A DNA stretch of 64,000 nt, from the NCBI GenBank assembly GCA_016711825.1, contig JADJSG010000005.1, positions 395,173 through 459,172 on the forward strand, written 5' to 3'. This DNA comes from Bacteroidota bacterium. Its GTDB lineage: Bacteria; Bacteroidota; Bacteroidia; Chitinophagales; Chitinophagaceae. Positions 1 to 11,481 of this stretch are shown here, in pieces; positions within the stretch are counted from its first letter, which is position 1, and each line of letters begins with the position of its first letter. Both the position numbers and the translations under genes were made by a program. The notes below the pieces were generated by a model, which saw only the letters and a program-made list of their open reading frames with translations, ran no database searches and was not told the origin of the DNA.

Positions 1-881
1 AAAAGCCTGATGTATAAACATTACTCGCAGCATCAATTGAAATGGCGTATACTTCCATATTATTCGCATTAAGGGTACTCATTTTTTAGTCCAAATAAAA
101 GAACCATTTGAATTTATTTTACTGATAATAATATAAATATTATTGTTTGGCCAATCGCTCCCCCAGCCAGCAATATAAGCCTGACCCAAGCTGTCAACAG
201 TAATATAATCTCCTCTATCAGAAATAGGGTCACCTGAGTGATTTACCCATATAAGATTGCCGTTTGAATCTAGTTTAATAATATAAGTATCTCTATATCC
301 AGAAGCAGTTACATTAAGAACTCCCGGTCCAGGATCAAAATCTGCTGTGCCATTAAACCCTCCAGTTAAATAAATATTGCATGAGGCGTCAGTAATTATA
401 GAATCTTGCAGTGACAATGCCAATTGTCTTGGCTAATATAAAATTTCCATTCGAATCCAATTTACTAATAAAAGCATTACCGATGGGAAATCATATTAAA
501 TACTCCCGGTCCGGGATCAAAATCAACAGTATCCTGAAAAGTACCACATGTATATATATCGCCAATAGTATCAACTGCAATGGATGCTGCCCCATCGCTA
601 CCGATTCCTCCAATACTTTTAGCCCAAACAAAACTGCCATACGCATCTAACTTGCTAATAAAAATATCATTCGCGCCTGCACTTACTAAATTATAAACCC
701 CTGCCCCCGGATCAAAATCAACTGTATCAGCAAAGGATCCTGTTGTATATACATTACCTTTAGAATCTGTTTTAATTGAGTTTGCTTGCAAATTTGCAAT
801 AAATGCACCTGCCCATTGAAATGTCTGCGCATTTGCAGAAATAAAAAAGAGTAAAACAAAAAATAACAGGATTATTCTCAC
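1..881 (-). pseudogene. Secreted beta-propeller-repeat (SBBP-type) protein, partial and frameshifted
   Basis: The gene reads leftwards off the window edge, so only its N-terminal part is present. A GTG at 881 gives a good signal peptide (MRIILLFFVLLFFISANAQ); an upstream TTG at 914 would only add a poor leader. The mature part is built of about 50-residue repeats that carry a DFDPGPGV-like core and an ISKLDxxGxFxWAK-like strand, as in SBBP/beta-propeller secreted proteins of Bacteroidota. There are three frame breaks, near 480, near 425 and at a T run at 82-87. The protein resumes in another frame each time and continues to base 1 (KMSTLNANN after the last break). The repeats are still well matched, which favours sequencing indels over decay. 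The cargo role and sorting domain cannot be judged, because the C-terminus is outside the window. Confidence 0.7.
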
Positions 882-1024
882 AACTTTTATTTTTAATGTA
901 CTACGAAAATACAATTATATCGAGAATGCGCAAGTGCATTAACTAACTTCTAGCTATGCTCCGTCTCCCTTCAGCAAACAACTATGATTATTACATGTAG
1001 CAACATATTCAAATTCTCTCATTT

Positions 1025-3004
<1,980 letters not shown>

Positions 3005-3008
3005 GATG

Positions 3009-3016
3009 CAAAAGTA
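3009..3016 (-). promoter_or_regulatory. Candidate -7 box for ispG
   Basis: TACTTTTG on the minus strand fits the Bacteroidota -7 consensus TAnnTTTG. It ends 4 bases before the ispG ATG, so the leader would be very short or absent. I see no good TTTG -33 box 19-21 bp upstream, so this is tentative. Confidence 0.3.
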
Positions 3017-3108
3017 TGAATTTAGGGTGTTTTTCAGAACACTGATTTGAGGGATTTAACATATACCCACGGATTCAAGTATCTGTCATCGTTCAAAAAA
3101 ATATTTCC

Positions 3109-4842
3109 TTACTCAAACACTGCCTTCATTTCTTCCTTTACAAATTCACTAAGTGCTTTTACATTTTCAGCCGAAAAATCAAAATCTATCCCAGCTGTTT
3201 GATACAAGCTGGTCAATGTCTGCGTATACCCTTTACTCAATGCATTCATATATTGATCGAGTGTTTGCTCTTTATTGGTTTTATATTGTTTCCACATGGC
3301 AAGTGCACCTAACTGCGCAATACCATATTCAATATAGTAAAAAGGCACTTCAAATAAATGCAATTGTTTTTGCCATAATCGTTCACGATAATTTGTGAGG
3401 CCTTCCCAAGAAATATTTTTAGGGGCAAATTCGGTGTATATTTCTACCCACGCATTTGTTCGTTCCGCATGGCTATGACCGGGATGGGTATACAACCAAT
3501 GTTGAAATTTATCGATGGTGGCTATCCAGGGAAAAATAGAAAGCGCCCGTTCTAATTCTTCTGCCTTCGCTCTTTTTAAGTCATTGGGGTTAGGATAAAA
3601 AACAGACCAGTAATCCATGCTAAAAAGTTCCATACTCATACTGGCCAGTTCGGCCATTTCCATTGGATATTCCTTAAAGGCACTCAAGGGCAGTTCGTGA
3701 CTTAAAAATGAATGCAATGCATGTCCTCCCTCATGCATCATTGTTACTACATCATCAGCTGTGCCTGCAGCATTCATAAAAATAAACGGAGCACCTGTCT
3801 CTGCCAATGGACAGTTATACCCGCCAGGTGCTTTGCCTTTTCTACTTTCAAGGTCAAAATGCTGGAGCTTATTCATGGTACGTAAACAATCACCAAAATA
3901 GGGTCGCAATTGACTAAAAACCTGAATTGATTTATCTAACAATTCAGCTCCATCATTGAATGGCGCTAAAGGCTGTTGCCCTTCAGGTTCAGCATCAATA
4001 TCATAGGGTTTGATTTCGTTTAATCCAAGTTGTTTTTGCTTGTGTGCAATCAACGTTTCGGCGATAGGGGTTATATATTTTTTGATGGCCTCATGAAAAT
4101 GTTCGCAATCTTTTACGGTATAATCAAAACGACCCAGTTCTTCAAATTTATAATCACGATAATTATCAAAACCTGCATTCAAAGCCACCTGATGACGCTT
4201 TTGAAGCAATTCATCAAACAAAGTATTCAAGGCATCTTCATCCTGCTTACGTCGTTCATTCATTTTTATATATACTTCCTCACGTAAGCTTCGATCGCTT
4301 TGCATCAAAAATTTTGCCGCTTGTTGTAAGGTGTATTCTTGTTCGTTTATGGTAACACTCATCTTGCCCGTAATAGTGCCATAATGTTGCGCCAGCATAT
4401 TTAATTCAGCATGAAGCGCAATATTGTTTTCTTGAAATAGCTTGATTTCTTTTTCTACACTTCGCAAATATGTATAATAGGTGGCGCTATCTAATTCCTT
4501 TACAAAGGGCGAACCCATCAGTTTTTTATTCAAGGCGTCCGCATAGGGTTTTATATGGGGTTCAATTTCCATACAAAAATAATTAAACGCTTCTTCCAGT
4601 GCCTTGTTTTCGGTATCACAAGTCATACGTATCTGTCTCCAGCAGGCATCTTCGCTGATGACTGCCTGTACCTCACTAACATCTTTCAACCAAACTTCAA
4701 GGGCTTCGGCAGAGTCCAGTACTCTGCTATTCAATTCTTCAAAAAAAGGTTTGAGAGCTTCCCAGTTGCTTAAGGTAAAATCAACGGGCATATAATGGCG
4801 TGGTATTTTTTGTATTGCTGCATTTAGCGTCATATCGTTCAT
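3109..4842 (-). CDS. M3 family oligoendopeptidase (PepF-like)
   Basis: This is a zinc metallopeptidase of the thimet/oligoendopeptidase clan, expected to cut short peptides in the cytoplasm; there is no signal peptide. The HExxH motif is H370-E371-G-G-H374 (MMHEGGHALHSF), and the downstream MEMAELASM supplies the likely third ligand E398. At 577 residues it matches PepF-type M3 enzymes. The ATG at 4842 was chosen; a second Met lies at codon 4. It stands alone between ispG and a divergent histidine kinase gene, with a TAnnTTTG box 10 bases upstream of the ATG. Its physiological substrate cannot be told from sequence. Confidence 0.93.
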   Translation of the reverse strand: MNDMTLNAAIQKIPRHYMPVDFTLSNWEALKPFFEELNSRVLDSAEALEVWLKDVSEVQAVISEDACWRQIRMTCDTENKALEEAFNYFCMEIEPHIKPYADALNKKLMGSPFVKELDSATYYTYLRSVEKEIKLFQENNIALHAELNMLAQHYGTITGKMSVTINEQEYTLQQAAKFLMQSDRSLREEVYIKMNERRKQDEDALNTLFDELLQKRHQVALNAGFDNYRDYKFEELGRFDYTVKDCEHFHEAIKKYITPIAETLIAHKQKQLGLNEIKPYDIDAEPEGQQPLAPFNDGAELLDKSIQVFSQLRPYFGDCLRTMNKLQHFDLESRKGKAPGGYNCPLAETGAPFIFMNAAGTADDVVTMMHEGGHALHSFLSHELPLSAFKEYPMEMAELASMSMELFSMDYWSVFYPNPNDLKRAKAEELERALSIFPWIATIDKFQHWLYTHPGHSHAERTNAWVEIYTEFAPKNISWEGLTNYRERLWQKQLHLFEVPFYYIEYGIAQLGALAMWKQYKTNKEQTLDQYMNALSKGYTQTLTSLYQTAGIDFDFSAENVKALSEFVKEEMKAVFE

Positions 4843-4852
4843 ATTAGAGGTG

Positions 4853-4860
4853 CAAATATA
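4853..4860 (-). promoter_or_regulatory. Candidate -7 box for the M3 peptidase gene
   Basis: TATATTTG on the minus strand matches TAnnTTTG and lies 10 bases from the ATG. No convincing -33 element is visible. Confidence 0.3.
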
Positions 4861-4984
4861 AGGTGTTTATATGGTCTGCGATTCAACGTGAACCGCATTG
4901 ATTCATCTCCTCATTTACATGATTCTTCCATTTGTAACCCGTTTTCAAGTTAAGAATACTTTTCTTTGTAGTATAAACACCTTC

Positions 4985-6034
4985 ATGATATTAAAATCGA
5001 AACATATATTGATTCATTTGATATTGTCCATTTCATTTCTGATGATTCCCTATGTATTTATTGCTGGTGATATGTTTCGATTCCCCAATGTGTTTCATAA
5101 CCCACATGATCGATTTACCCTATTTGTATATTTTGTCATGCTCGGATTTTTCTACTTTAATTATTATTATCTACTTCCTACTTATTATTTAAAAAAACAA
5201 CCTATTACCTATTTTAGCATCATCGCTTTTATTCTGGTCTTTCTCATTACCTTTTATTGGTGGGTTGATTATACACCACCTCCTATTTTCAGACCCCCGC
5301 CACCCATGATTGGTGGCATGCCCTTTCCTCATCGACATCTACCCATGCCTCCACCTATTTCACAATTAAATCAGTTATTGTTTTTATATATCATTGGTAT
5401 ATTGGTGAGTTTGTTTGCACGGGTCAACAAAAATTTAAAACATATTGAATCGGAAAGAGATAAAACAGCCCTGGTTTATTTAAAATCGCAAATGAACCCT
5501 CATTTTATATTCAATACTTTTAACAGTATTTACGGACTCGCAGTAAAAGAAAAAGCCGACAAAACCGCCAACGGCATGTTGAAACTTTCAGATATGCTTC
5601 GGTATGTATTGACAGATACCCAAAGTGATTTTGTACGTTTGAATAAAGAAATCAATTATATCAACAATTATATAGAATTACAAAAATTAAGAATTGAATC
5701 AGATACCATTATACAATATCAAATCACTGGCAATCAAAACCTTCATGTGATTGCGCCAATGTTGTTGATTCCTTTTATCGAAAATGCATTTAAATATGGG
5801 ATTAATCCAGGCAAAGAATCTAACATTGATATTCAGATTAAAATTGAGGATGCTTCATTACTGCTTCAGGTAAAAAATAAAATCATCGTTCATAATAGTT
5901 CTTCTGAAAAAATGGGTATCGGTATTGAAAATACCAGGAACCGACTTGAACTATTATACCCTCATAAATATATACTCACACTCCATGAAACACCTACTGA
6001 TTATGAAGTGTATTTAAAAATAATACTCACATGA
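4985..6034 (+). CDS. LytS/YehU-type sensor histidine kinase
   Basis: This is a membrane sensor kinase of the His_kinase (PF06580) family. From the ATG at 4985 (MILKSKHIL) it has 349 residues; an upstream ATG at 4898 would add a non-conserved 29-residue leader. Four hydrophobic segments fill residues 8-145. Between the third and fourth lies a proline-rich loop (98-124, 13 prolines). The phosphoacceptor is H173 in QMNPHFIFN, followed by an N box (PFIENAFKYG) and a G box (GIGIENTRNRLELLY). It overlaps the LytTR regulator gene by 4 bp (ATGA), so the two form a coupled pair. The signal is unknown. Confidence 0.93.
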   Translation: MILKSKHILIHLILSISFLMIPYVFIAGDMFRFPNVFHNPHDRFTLFVYFVMLGFFYFNYYYLLPTYYLKKQPITYFSIIAFILVFLITFYWWVDYTPPPIFRPPPPMIGGMPFPHRHLPMPPPISQLNQLLFLYIIGILVSLFARVNKNLKHIESERDKTALVYLKSQMNPHFIFNTFNSIYGLAVKEKADKTANGMLKLSDMLRYVLTDTQSDFVRLNKEINYINNYIELQKLRIESDTIIQYQITGNQNLHVIAPMLLIPFIENAFKYGINPGKESNIDIQIKIEDASLLLQVKNKIIVHNSSSEKMGIGIENTRNRLELLYPHKYILTLHETPTDYEVYLKIILT

Positions 6035-6726
6035 TGAACGCCATTGCACTGGATGATGAACCTATCGCCCTTGATATTATTGCTAATTTTTGTGAAAGAA
6101 TTGATACCCTCAAATTAGAAAAAACATTTACTTCACCCGATGAAGCCTTGAAGTACCTGCATCGATTTCCCATTGATTTGCTTTTCTTAGACATACAGAT
6201 GCCTTCAACAACAGGTCTGGCTTTTTCTGAAAAAATTAAAACCAACCCTATGATTATATTCACTACAGCCCATAGTGAATACGCCGTTGAAGGGTTTGAA
6301 ATAAAAGCCATTGATTATTTACTTAAACCTTTTTCATTCGAACGATTTGCCCAGGCAGTAGAAAAAGCTCATCAATTCAAATCGTTGATGATTAATAAAG
6401 TAACAGACGAAAAAAAATATTTATCATTTAGGGTTGATTATAGCATGGTAAATATCAATATTGATACTATTGAATACATTGAATGTTTTGCCGATTATGT
6501 AAAATTATTTTTTACGGACCGAAAAAATTTACTGGTTCGTATCACTATGAAAGAGCTGATCAACAAATTGCCCTCTAACGAATTTATCAGGGTGCATAGA
6601 TCCTATATCATTCATTTAGATCATATTATTTCAATCAGGAATAAAAAAATCTTACTTAAAAATATTGAAATCCCCATCGGTCAAAGTTATTTAGAAAGCA
6701 CCTCACAATTGTTTAAGGATAAGTAA
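6031..6726 (+). CDS. LytTR-family response regulator
   Basis: This is a 231-residue cytoplasmic regulator. The N-terminal receiver domain has the acidic pair D8-D9 and phosphoacceptor D54 (LLFLDIQMP), with a TTAHSEYAVEGF switch stretch and KPFSFERF at its end. The C-terminal LytTR DNA-binding domain (about 130-228) contains IEYIECFADYVKLFF, RVHRSYIIHLDHI and IPIGQSYLE. It is translated from an ATG overlapping the stop of the LytS-type kinase gene, its evident partner. Targets are unknown. The nearest downstream genes are paaABCD after 300 bp, but nothing ties the two together. Confidence 0.95.
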   Translation: MMNAIALDDEPIALDIIANFCERIDTLKLEKTFTSPDEALKYLHRFPIDLLFLDIQMPSTTGLAFSEKIKTNPMIIFTTAHSEYAVEGFEIKAIDYLLKPFSFERFAQAVEKAHQFKSLMINKVTDEKKYLSFRVDYSMVNINIDTIEYIECFADYVKLFFTDRKNLLVRITMKELINKLPSNEFIRVHRSYIIHLDHIISIRNKKILLKNIEIPIGQSYLESTSQLFKDK

Positions 6727-7032
6727 GTTCAATTCAGAAATGCCCTTGAAAAAGTATTCACTTACGATTAAACAGAAAACAAAAGGGAATAATCATATCA
6801 GTAAGTACACATGACAAAAATCATATTTATCAAAAAATAAAAAATTATTCAAAAATAATTATTTCGCTATAACTATTGTGAATACTGCATTTAAAACCAT
6901 TGCTAGGCTTTGTTGTTATCACACCATAACACGATAATTTTAACAAGAATGCTTGATGGTTTGAAACACTGATATAAATCATATTTTATTTTTTTAGGTT
7001 CCCTATAATTTTGTCGGGTAATTTAATTTATC
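6727..7032. other. Intergenic region before paaA
   Basis: About 300 bp of very AT-rich DNA separates the LytTR gene from paaA. Apart from a TAnnTTTG box at 7006-7013, I see no gene, RNA fold or clear operator. Confidence 0.5.
7006..7013 (+). promoter_or_regulatory. Candidate -7 box for the paa operon
   Basis: TAATTTTG matches TAnnTTTG and ends 19 bases before the paaA ATG. The region about 20 bp upstream is T-rich but has no clean TTTG. Confidence 0.35.
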
Positions 7033-7956
7033 ATGAATACAGTGGATGTTATCGCAGACTTTACCCATAAAATTGAAAATGATTTAAACATTGAACCGAA
7101 AGATCAGATGCCTGAAAAATATCGCTTGCATTTGATTCGGCAGATATCACAACATGCCCATTCTGAAGTAATCGGAATGCAACCCGAAGGCAATTGGATA
7201 ACACGCGCCCCTAGCCTTAGAGCAAAACAAATATTGCTTGCTAAAATTCAAGACGAAGGCGGTCATGGATTGTATCTGTATAGTGCAGCCGAAACCCTTG
7301 GCATCTCACGCGAAGAAATGTTGGAACAATTACATTCAGGCAAGGCCAAATATTCAAACATCTTCAACTATCCCGCACTTACATGGGCCGATATTGGTGC
7401 CATAGGCTGGTTAGTAGATGGGGCTGCTATTGTCAATCAGGTATCATTGCAACGCACTTCCTATGGTCCTTATGCCCGTGCGATGGTGCGTATTTGTAAA
7501 GAAGAAAGTTTTCATCAACGTCAAGGTTATGAAATCATGGCCAATATGATGAAAGGCACCGAAGCCCAGAAAGCCATGGCACAAGATGCGATGAATCGCT
7601 GGTGGTGGCCTTCACTGATGATGTTTGGTCCGCATGATAGCGACTCTCCACATGCTGGTGATGCCTTTGCTTGGAAAATAAAAAGAAAAAGCAATGACGA
7701 ATTGCGTCAGAAGTTTATAGACAAAACCGTTCAACAAGCAGAAGTGATCGGACTCACCGTTCCTGACCCCGAATTGAAATGGAACGAAGCAAAAGAAGGC
7801 TACGATCATGGCGAAATCAATTGGGAAGAATTTAAAAGAGTGATCAATGGAAATGGACCTTGTAATAAACAACGCATGACCCATCACATACAAATGCATC
7901 AGGAAGGCGCCTGGGTAAGAGAAGCCGCAGCGGCCTATGCAAAACAACAATCATAA
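7033..7956 (+). CDS. paaA: 1,2-phenylacetyl-CoA epoxidase subunit PaaA
   Basis: This is the catalytic di-iron subunit of the PaaABCE monooxygenase that epoxidises phenylacetyl-CoA. It has 307 residues, the family length. The iron ligands are visible as E45 (HAHSEVIG), E75-x-x-H78 (DEGGHG) and E158-x-x-H161 (EESFHQ). It is first in a tight run paaA-paaB-paaC-paaD (gaps of 13 bp, 15 bp and a 7-bp overlap). The reductase gene paaE is not in this window. The operon sits beside homogentisate and kynurenine pathway genes, so the whole block is aromatic catabolism. Confidence 0.97.
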   Translation: MNTVDVIADFTHKIENDLNIEPKDQMPEKYRLHLIRQISQHAHSEVIGMQPEGNWITRAPSLRAKQILLAKIQDEGGHGLYLYSAAETLGISREEMLEQLHSGKAKYSNIFNYPALTWADIGAIGWLVDGAAIVNQVSLQRTSYGPYARAMVRICKEESFHQRQGYEIMANMMKGTEAQKAMAQDAMNRWWWPSLMMFGPHDSDSPHAGDAFAWKIKRKSNDELRQKFIDKTVQQAEVIGLTVPDPELKWNEAKEGYDHGEINWEEFKRVINGNGPCNKQRMTHHIQMHQEGAWVREAAAAYAKQQS

Positions 7957-7969
7957 AACAATTAAAATC

Positions 7970-8254
7970 ATGGATACACAATTAGACCTTTGGGAAGTTT
8001 TTATTCAAAGTAAAACCGGTAATCATCATGTGCACGCAGGTAGTGTGCATGCTTCTGACAGTAATATGGCTTTGCAAAATGCCAGAGACATATATACCCG
8101 TCGCAATGAAGGTAGTAGCATTTGGGTGATTCCTTCAAAATATGTAACAGCCTCTACCGCAGAAGATGCAGCGATGTTATTTGATCCTGCAAATGATAAA
8201 ATATACCGACACCCTACTTTTTATGTGATGCCAGAAGGCGCCAAACAAATATAA
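7970..8254 (+). CDS. paaB: 1,2-phenylacetyl-CoA epoxidase subunit PaaB
   Basis: This is a small non-catalytic subunit that bridges PaaA-PaaC heterodimers in the epoxidase complex. The ATG at 7970 gives MDTQLDLWEVFIQ and 94 residues, the usual PaaB length; an earlier ATG at 7937 lies inside the end of paaA. Family landmarks are WEVFIQSKTG, HVHAGSVHASD, ARDIYTRR, and WVIPSKYV near the C-terminus. It lies between paaA and paaC in the same operon. Confidence 0.95.
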   Translation: MDTQLDLWEVFIQSKTGNHHVHAGSVHASDSNMALQNARDIYTRRNEGSSIWVIPSKYVTASTAEDAAMLFDPANDKIYRHPTFYVMPEGAKQI

Positions 8255-8269
8255 AATAAAACTGAAATC

Positions 8270-9028
8270 ATGACAAAGCAACAGGCACTTTATAAATATT
8301 TACTCCGCTTAGGAGACAATCCACTGATATTAGGACATCGACTCTCTGAATGGTGTAGCCGTGGTCCCATCCTTGAAGAAGATTTGGCCTTGACTAATAT
8401 TGCCCTTGATAATATAGGCAGGGCACAAGCTTTTTTAAAATATGCCGCCGAAGTAGAAGGCTTGGGTAAAACAGCCGATGATTTGGCTTACAAAAGAGAC
8501 GAACGCTCATTTTATAATAACCTCATTGCAGAATTGCCCATCGGCGATTTTGCTTATACCATAGCCAGACAATTGCTGATTGCTGTTTTTGAACAATTGC
8601 AATTCACCGACTTAAGCAAATCAAGCAACGAAACCATTGCAGGCATTGCTGCTAAATCATTAAAAGAAGTGCGTTATCATGTTGCTCATGCTCGTGACTG
8701 GTGTTACAGACTGGGCAAAGGAACAGAAGAAAGCCATAACCGTCTTCAAAGAGCCTTTAATGAGTTGTGGATGTATACAGGTGAATTATTTGAAATGTAT
8801 GATGAAGATGTGATATTGGTATTTGATGGGGTTGCAGGCGATTTAAACACCCTAAAAATACAATACTACGATGCAGTGCAAAAAATACTCAACGATTCAA
8901 ACATTCAAATTCCCGTAGTAGACTATATGCAAACAGGAAGCCGCAAAGGTATTCACACCGAATATCTTGGTCACATCTTAGCTGAAATGCAATACCTACA
9001 ACGCGCCTATCCTGATGCCACATGGTAA
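8270..9028 (+). CDS. paaC: 1,2-phenylacetyl-CoA epoxidase subunit PaaC
   Basis: This is the structural partner of PaaA, a ferritin-like helical protein of 252 residues. Typical stretches are LGDNPLILGHRLSEWC at the N-terminus, EEDLALTNIALDNIGQ-like sequence near 40-53, LKEVRYHVAHARDW, and GIHTEYLGHILAEMQ at the C-terminus. Its last 7 bases overlap the start of paaD, which suggests translational coupling. Confidence 0.95.
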   Translation: MTKQQALYKYLLRLGDNPLILGHRLSEWCSRGPILEEDLALTNIALDNIGRAQAFLKYAAEVEGLGKTADDLAYKRDERSFYNNLIAELPIGDFAYTIARQLLIAVFEQLQFTDLSKSSNETIAGIAAKSLKEVRYHVAHARDWCYRLGKGTEESHNRLQRAFNELWMYTGELFEMYDEDVILVFDGVAGDLNTLKIQYYDAVQKILNDSNIQIPVVDYMQTGSRKGIHTEYLGHILAEMQYLQRAYPDATW

Positions 9029-9519
9029 ACACCCAGCTACATACAAGAGATAGCATTCTGCAAATATTATCTGTCATTTGCGACCCCGAAATTCCAGTGG
9101 TTTCGATACAGGAAATGGGTATTTTACGCGATGTAATCGTACATGATAATGTATGTGAAATCATCATCACACCCACTTATACAGGCTGTCCGGCCATGGG
9201 TATCATAGAAGCCGATATTCAATCAACCTTGCACCATGCGGGTATTGATGAGGTTAAAGTTACTACGGTATATACACCTGCCTGGACAACAGACTGGATG
9301 ACAGAAAGCACTAAAGAAAAATTACAAAAATTTGGTATTGCGGCCCCAGTACACTCACATTGCATGGATTGGTCGAAGCCTGAACAACATGCTGTCATTT
9401 GCCCTTTATGTCATGCGGAAGACACGCAAATAATTTCACATTTTGGCTCTACCGCTTGCAAGGCATTGTACAAATGCAATGTTTGTAAAGAACCCTTCGA
9501 TTATTTTAAATGTCATTAA
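9022..9519 (+). CDS. paaD: PaaD, MIP18-family Fe-S protein for phenylacetyl-CoA epoxidase
   Basis: PaaD is needed for phenylacetate degradation and probably helps mature the Fe-S/di-iron parts of the epoxidase. The protein has 165 residues. The N-terminal DUF59/MIP18 domain holds CDPEIPVVSIQEMGI and TYTGCPAM. The C-terminal 50 residues are rich in Cys and His (CPLC, CNVC, a final KCH), consistent with a metal-binding ribbon. It overlaps paaC and ends the operon; paaE would be expected next but is absent. Confidence 0.95.
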   Translation: MVNTQLHTRDSILQILSVICDPEIPVVSIQEMGILRDVIVHDNVCEIIITPTYTGCPAMGIIEADIQSTLHHAGIDEVKVTTVYTPAWTTDWMTESTKEKLQKFGIAAPVHSHCMDWSKPEQHAVICPLCHAEDTQIISHFGSTACKALYKCNVCKEPFDYFKCH

Positions 9520-9652
9520 TAGGATGATGAATAACCAATATTTTGTACCAAAAAAATATAACAATACATGTTTATTTTCTTTATCAAAAAAAATCCCTTC
9601 AACTGACCTATAGAACTAAAATCATTTTTATCACACTATAATAAAATAATTC

Positions 9653-10813
9653 ATGCCCATTTATCATACATTAGGAACGATACCTCCCAAAAGACATACT
9701 GTAAGTCGTCAAGAAGATGGCTCTTTATACCAGGAAGAACTTGTAGGAACTCAGGGATTTGCTGGTATGTCGTCTTTGGTATATCATCTTTATCCACCTA
9801 CACGAGTACAACAAAAAGAAGCTGCATACAGCGTAGCCCCCAAAGTGGCTATTGACAACGGACTTGATTGCATGAGCTTTAAAGGATTTGAAATCACACC
9901 TACCTCTGATTACCTAAAAAGTAGAAAAACCCTTTTTGTGAATGCCGATATGCATATTGGGTTAGCAGCTCCTATGCAAAGTACCCCTTATTTTTATAAA
10001 AATGCCGATGCCGATGAAATGATTTTTGTACATGAAGGGAGCGGCACTTTATTTACCATGTATGGAGAACTGCATTTTAAATATGGTGATTATATCATCA
10101 TCCCCCGTGGTACGGTGTATAAAATACATTTTGACAATAACAGCAATCGATTGCTCTATGTTGAAAGCTTCACCCCTATTTTTACCCCAGCACGTTACAG
10201 AAATCAATTTGGTCAACTGCTCGAGCATTCGCCCTTTTGTGAACGTGATATCGTACGCCCTTCAAACTTGAAAACATATAATGAACAAGGAGCTTTTGAT
10301 ATTTTTATCAAAAAAAGAGGGATGATGTTTCCCTATCAATATGCTAATCATCCCTTTGATGTAGTAGGCTGGGATGGTTATCACTATCCCTATATATTTT
10401 CAATCTTTAATTTTGAACCAATCACGGGTCGTATACATATGCCACCTCCGATACATCAAACATTTGAAAATGCCCAGTTTGTAATATGCTCCTTTGTACC
10501 TCGTCTTTACGATTATCATCCTGAAGCGATTCCTGCCCCTTACCATCATAGCAATATCGATAGCGATGAATTATTGTATTATGTGGATGGAGATTTTATG
10601 AGTCGAAACAATATCGAAAAAGGGCAGATTACTTTACATCCTGGTGGCCTTCCTCATGGTCCACACCCTGGCGCCATCGAAAGAAGTATTGGTAAAAAAG
10701 AAACCCATGAATTGGCTGTGATGATTGATCCTTTTCACCCTGTTATGATCACCGAAGAAGCCATGAAAATAGATGTGAAAGATTATTATAAATCATGGTT
10801 AGAAAATGAATAA
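9653..10813 (+). CDS. hmgA: Homogentisate 1,2-dioxygenase
   Basis: This enzyme opens the ring of homogentisate to maleylacetoacetate in tyrosine and phenylalanine degradation. It is a cupin-like non-haem Fe(II) enzyme of 386 residues. Recognisable parts are the first cupin (EMIFVHEGSGTLFTMYGEL, then GDYIIIPRGTVY) and the second (HMPPPIHQTFENAQFVICSF, then LHPGGLPHGPHPG, which carries His ligands). It is followed 27 bp later by ahpC and then hppD, the enzyme that makes its substrate, so the three form an operon. Confidence 0.95.
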   Translation: MPIYHTLGTIPPKRHTVSRQEDGSLYQEELVGTQGFAGMSSLVYHLYPPTRVQQKEAAYSVAPKVAIDNGLDCMSFKGFEITPTSDYLKSRKTLFVNADMHIGLAAPMQSTPYFYKNADADEMIFVHEGSGTLFTMYGELHFKYGDYIIIPRGTVYKIHFDNNSNRLLYVESFTPIFTPARYRNQFGQLLEHSPFCERDIVRPSNLKTYNEQGAFDIFIKKRGMMFPYQYANHPFDVVGWDGYHYPYIFSIFNFEPITGRIHMPPPIHQTFENAQFVICSFVPRLYDYHPEAIPAPYHHSNIDSDELLYYVDGDFMSRNNIEKGQITLHPGGLPHGPHPGAIERSIGKKETHELAVMIDPFHPVMITEEAMKIDVKDYYKSWLENE

Positions 10814-10840
10814 CAATAACCCCTTAAAATAAAAAAATAA

Positions 10841-11476
10841 ATGAATACATTAGTTGGTAAAAAAGCACCTTCATTCCAGGCAGAAGCTGTCATCAATGGC
10901 ACTGAATTTGTAGAACAATTTTCACTTGACCAGTTTATTGGTCAAAAGAATGTCATCTTCTTTTTTTATCCTTTAGATTTTACGTTTGTATGCCCAACAG
11001 AATTGATTGCATTTCAAGAGCAATTATCCGAATTTGAAAAAAGAAATACGGTTGTAGTGGCCTGCTCAATCGATTCAAAATATGCACATTGGGCATGGCT
11101 CAATACCGAACGCAACAAAGGAGGTATTAAAGGCGTGCAATACCCTTTAGTGGCCGACCTAACTAAAACTATTGCCATCGATTACGGTGTATTGGCTGGT
11201 CAATATCAAATTGACAATGAAAGCGTCCGTTTTGAAGGCAACCCTGTAGCCTTACGCGGATTGTTTTTGATTGATATCAATGGTATTATACGTCATCAGG
11301 TAATCAATGATTTACCATTAGGACGTAGTGTAGACGAAGCCCTAAGGATGGTAGATGCATTAAACTTTTATGAAAAAAACGGCGAAGTTTGTCCAGCCAA
11401 CTGGAACAGTAGCAAAGAAGGATTGCAAGCAACTGCCGAAGGTATTGCCACTTATTTAGGAACACATCAAAATTAA
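10841..11476 (+). CDS. ahpC: Typical 2-Cys peroxiredoxin (AhpC/TSA)
   Basis: This is a thiol peroxidase reducing peroxides in the cytoplasm. It has 211 residues, with peroxidatic C51 in FYPLDFTFVCPTE and resolving C184 in GEVCPANW, so it is of the typical 2-Cys class. The C-terminus ends ATYLGTHQN without a YF motif, which in known enzymes goes with less easy over-oxidation. It lies between hmgA and hppD with gaps of 27 and 5 bp. Co-expression with two oxygen-using dioxygenases would make sense but is inference. Confidence 0.95.
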   Translation: MNTLVGKKAPSFQAEAVINGTEFVEQFSLDQFIGQKNVIFFFYPLDFTFVCPTELIAFQEQLSEFEKRNTVVVACSIDSKYAHWAWLNTERNKGGIKGVQYPLVADLTKTIAIDYGVLAGQYQIDNESVRFEGNPVALRGLFLIDINGIIRHQVINDLPLGRSVDEALRMVDALNFYEKNGEVCPANWNSSKEGLQATAEGIATYLGTHQN

Positions 11477-11481
11477 TATAT

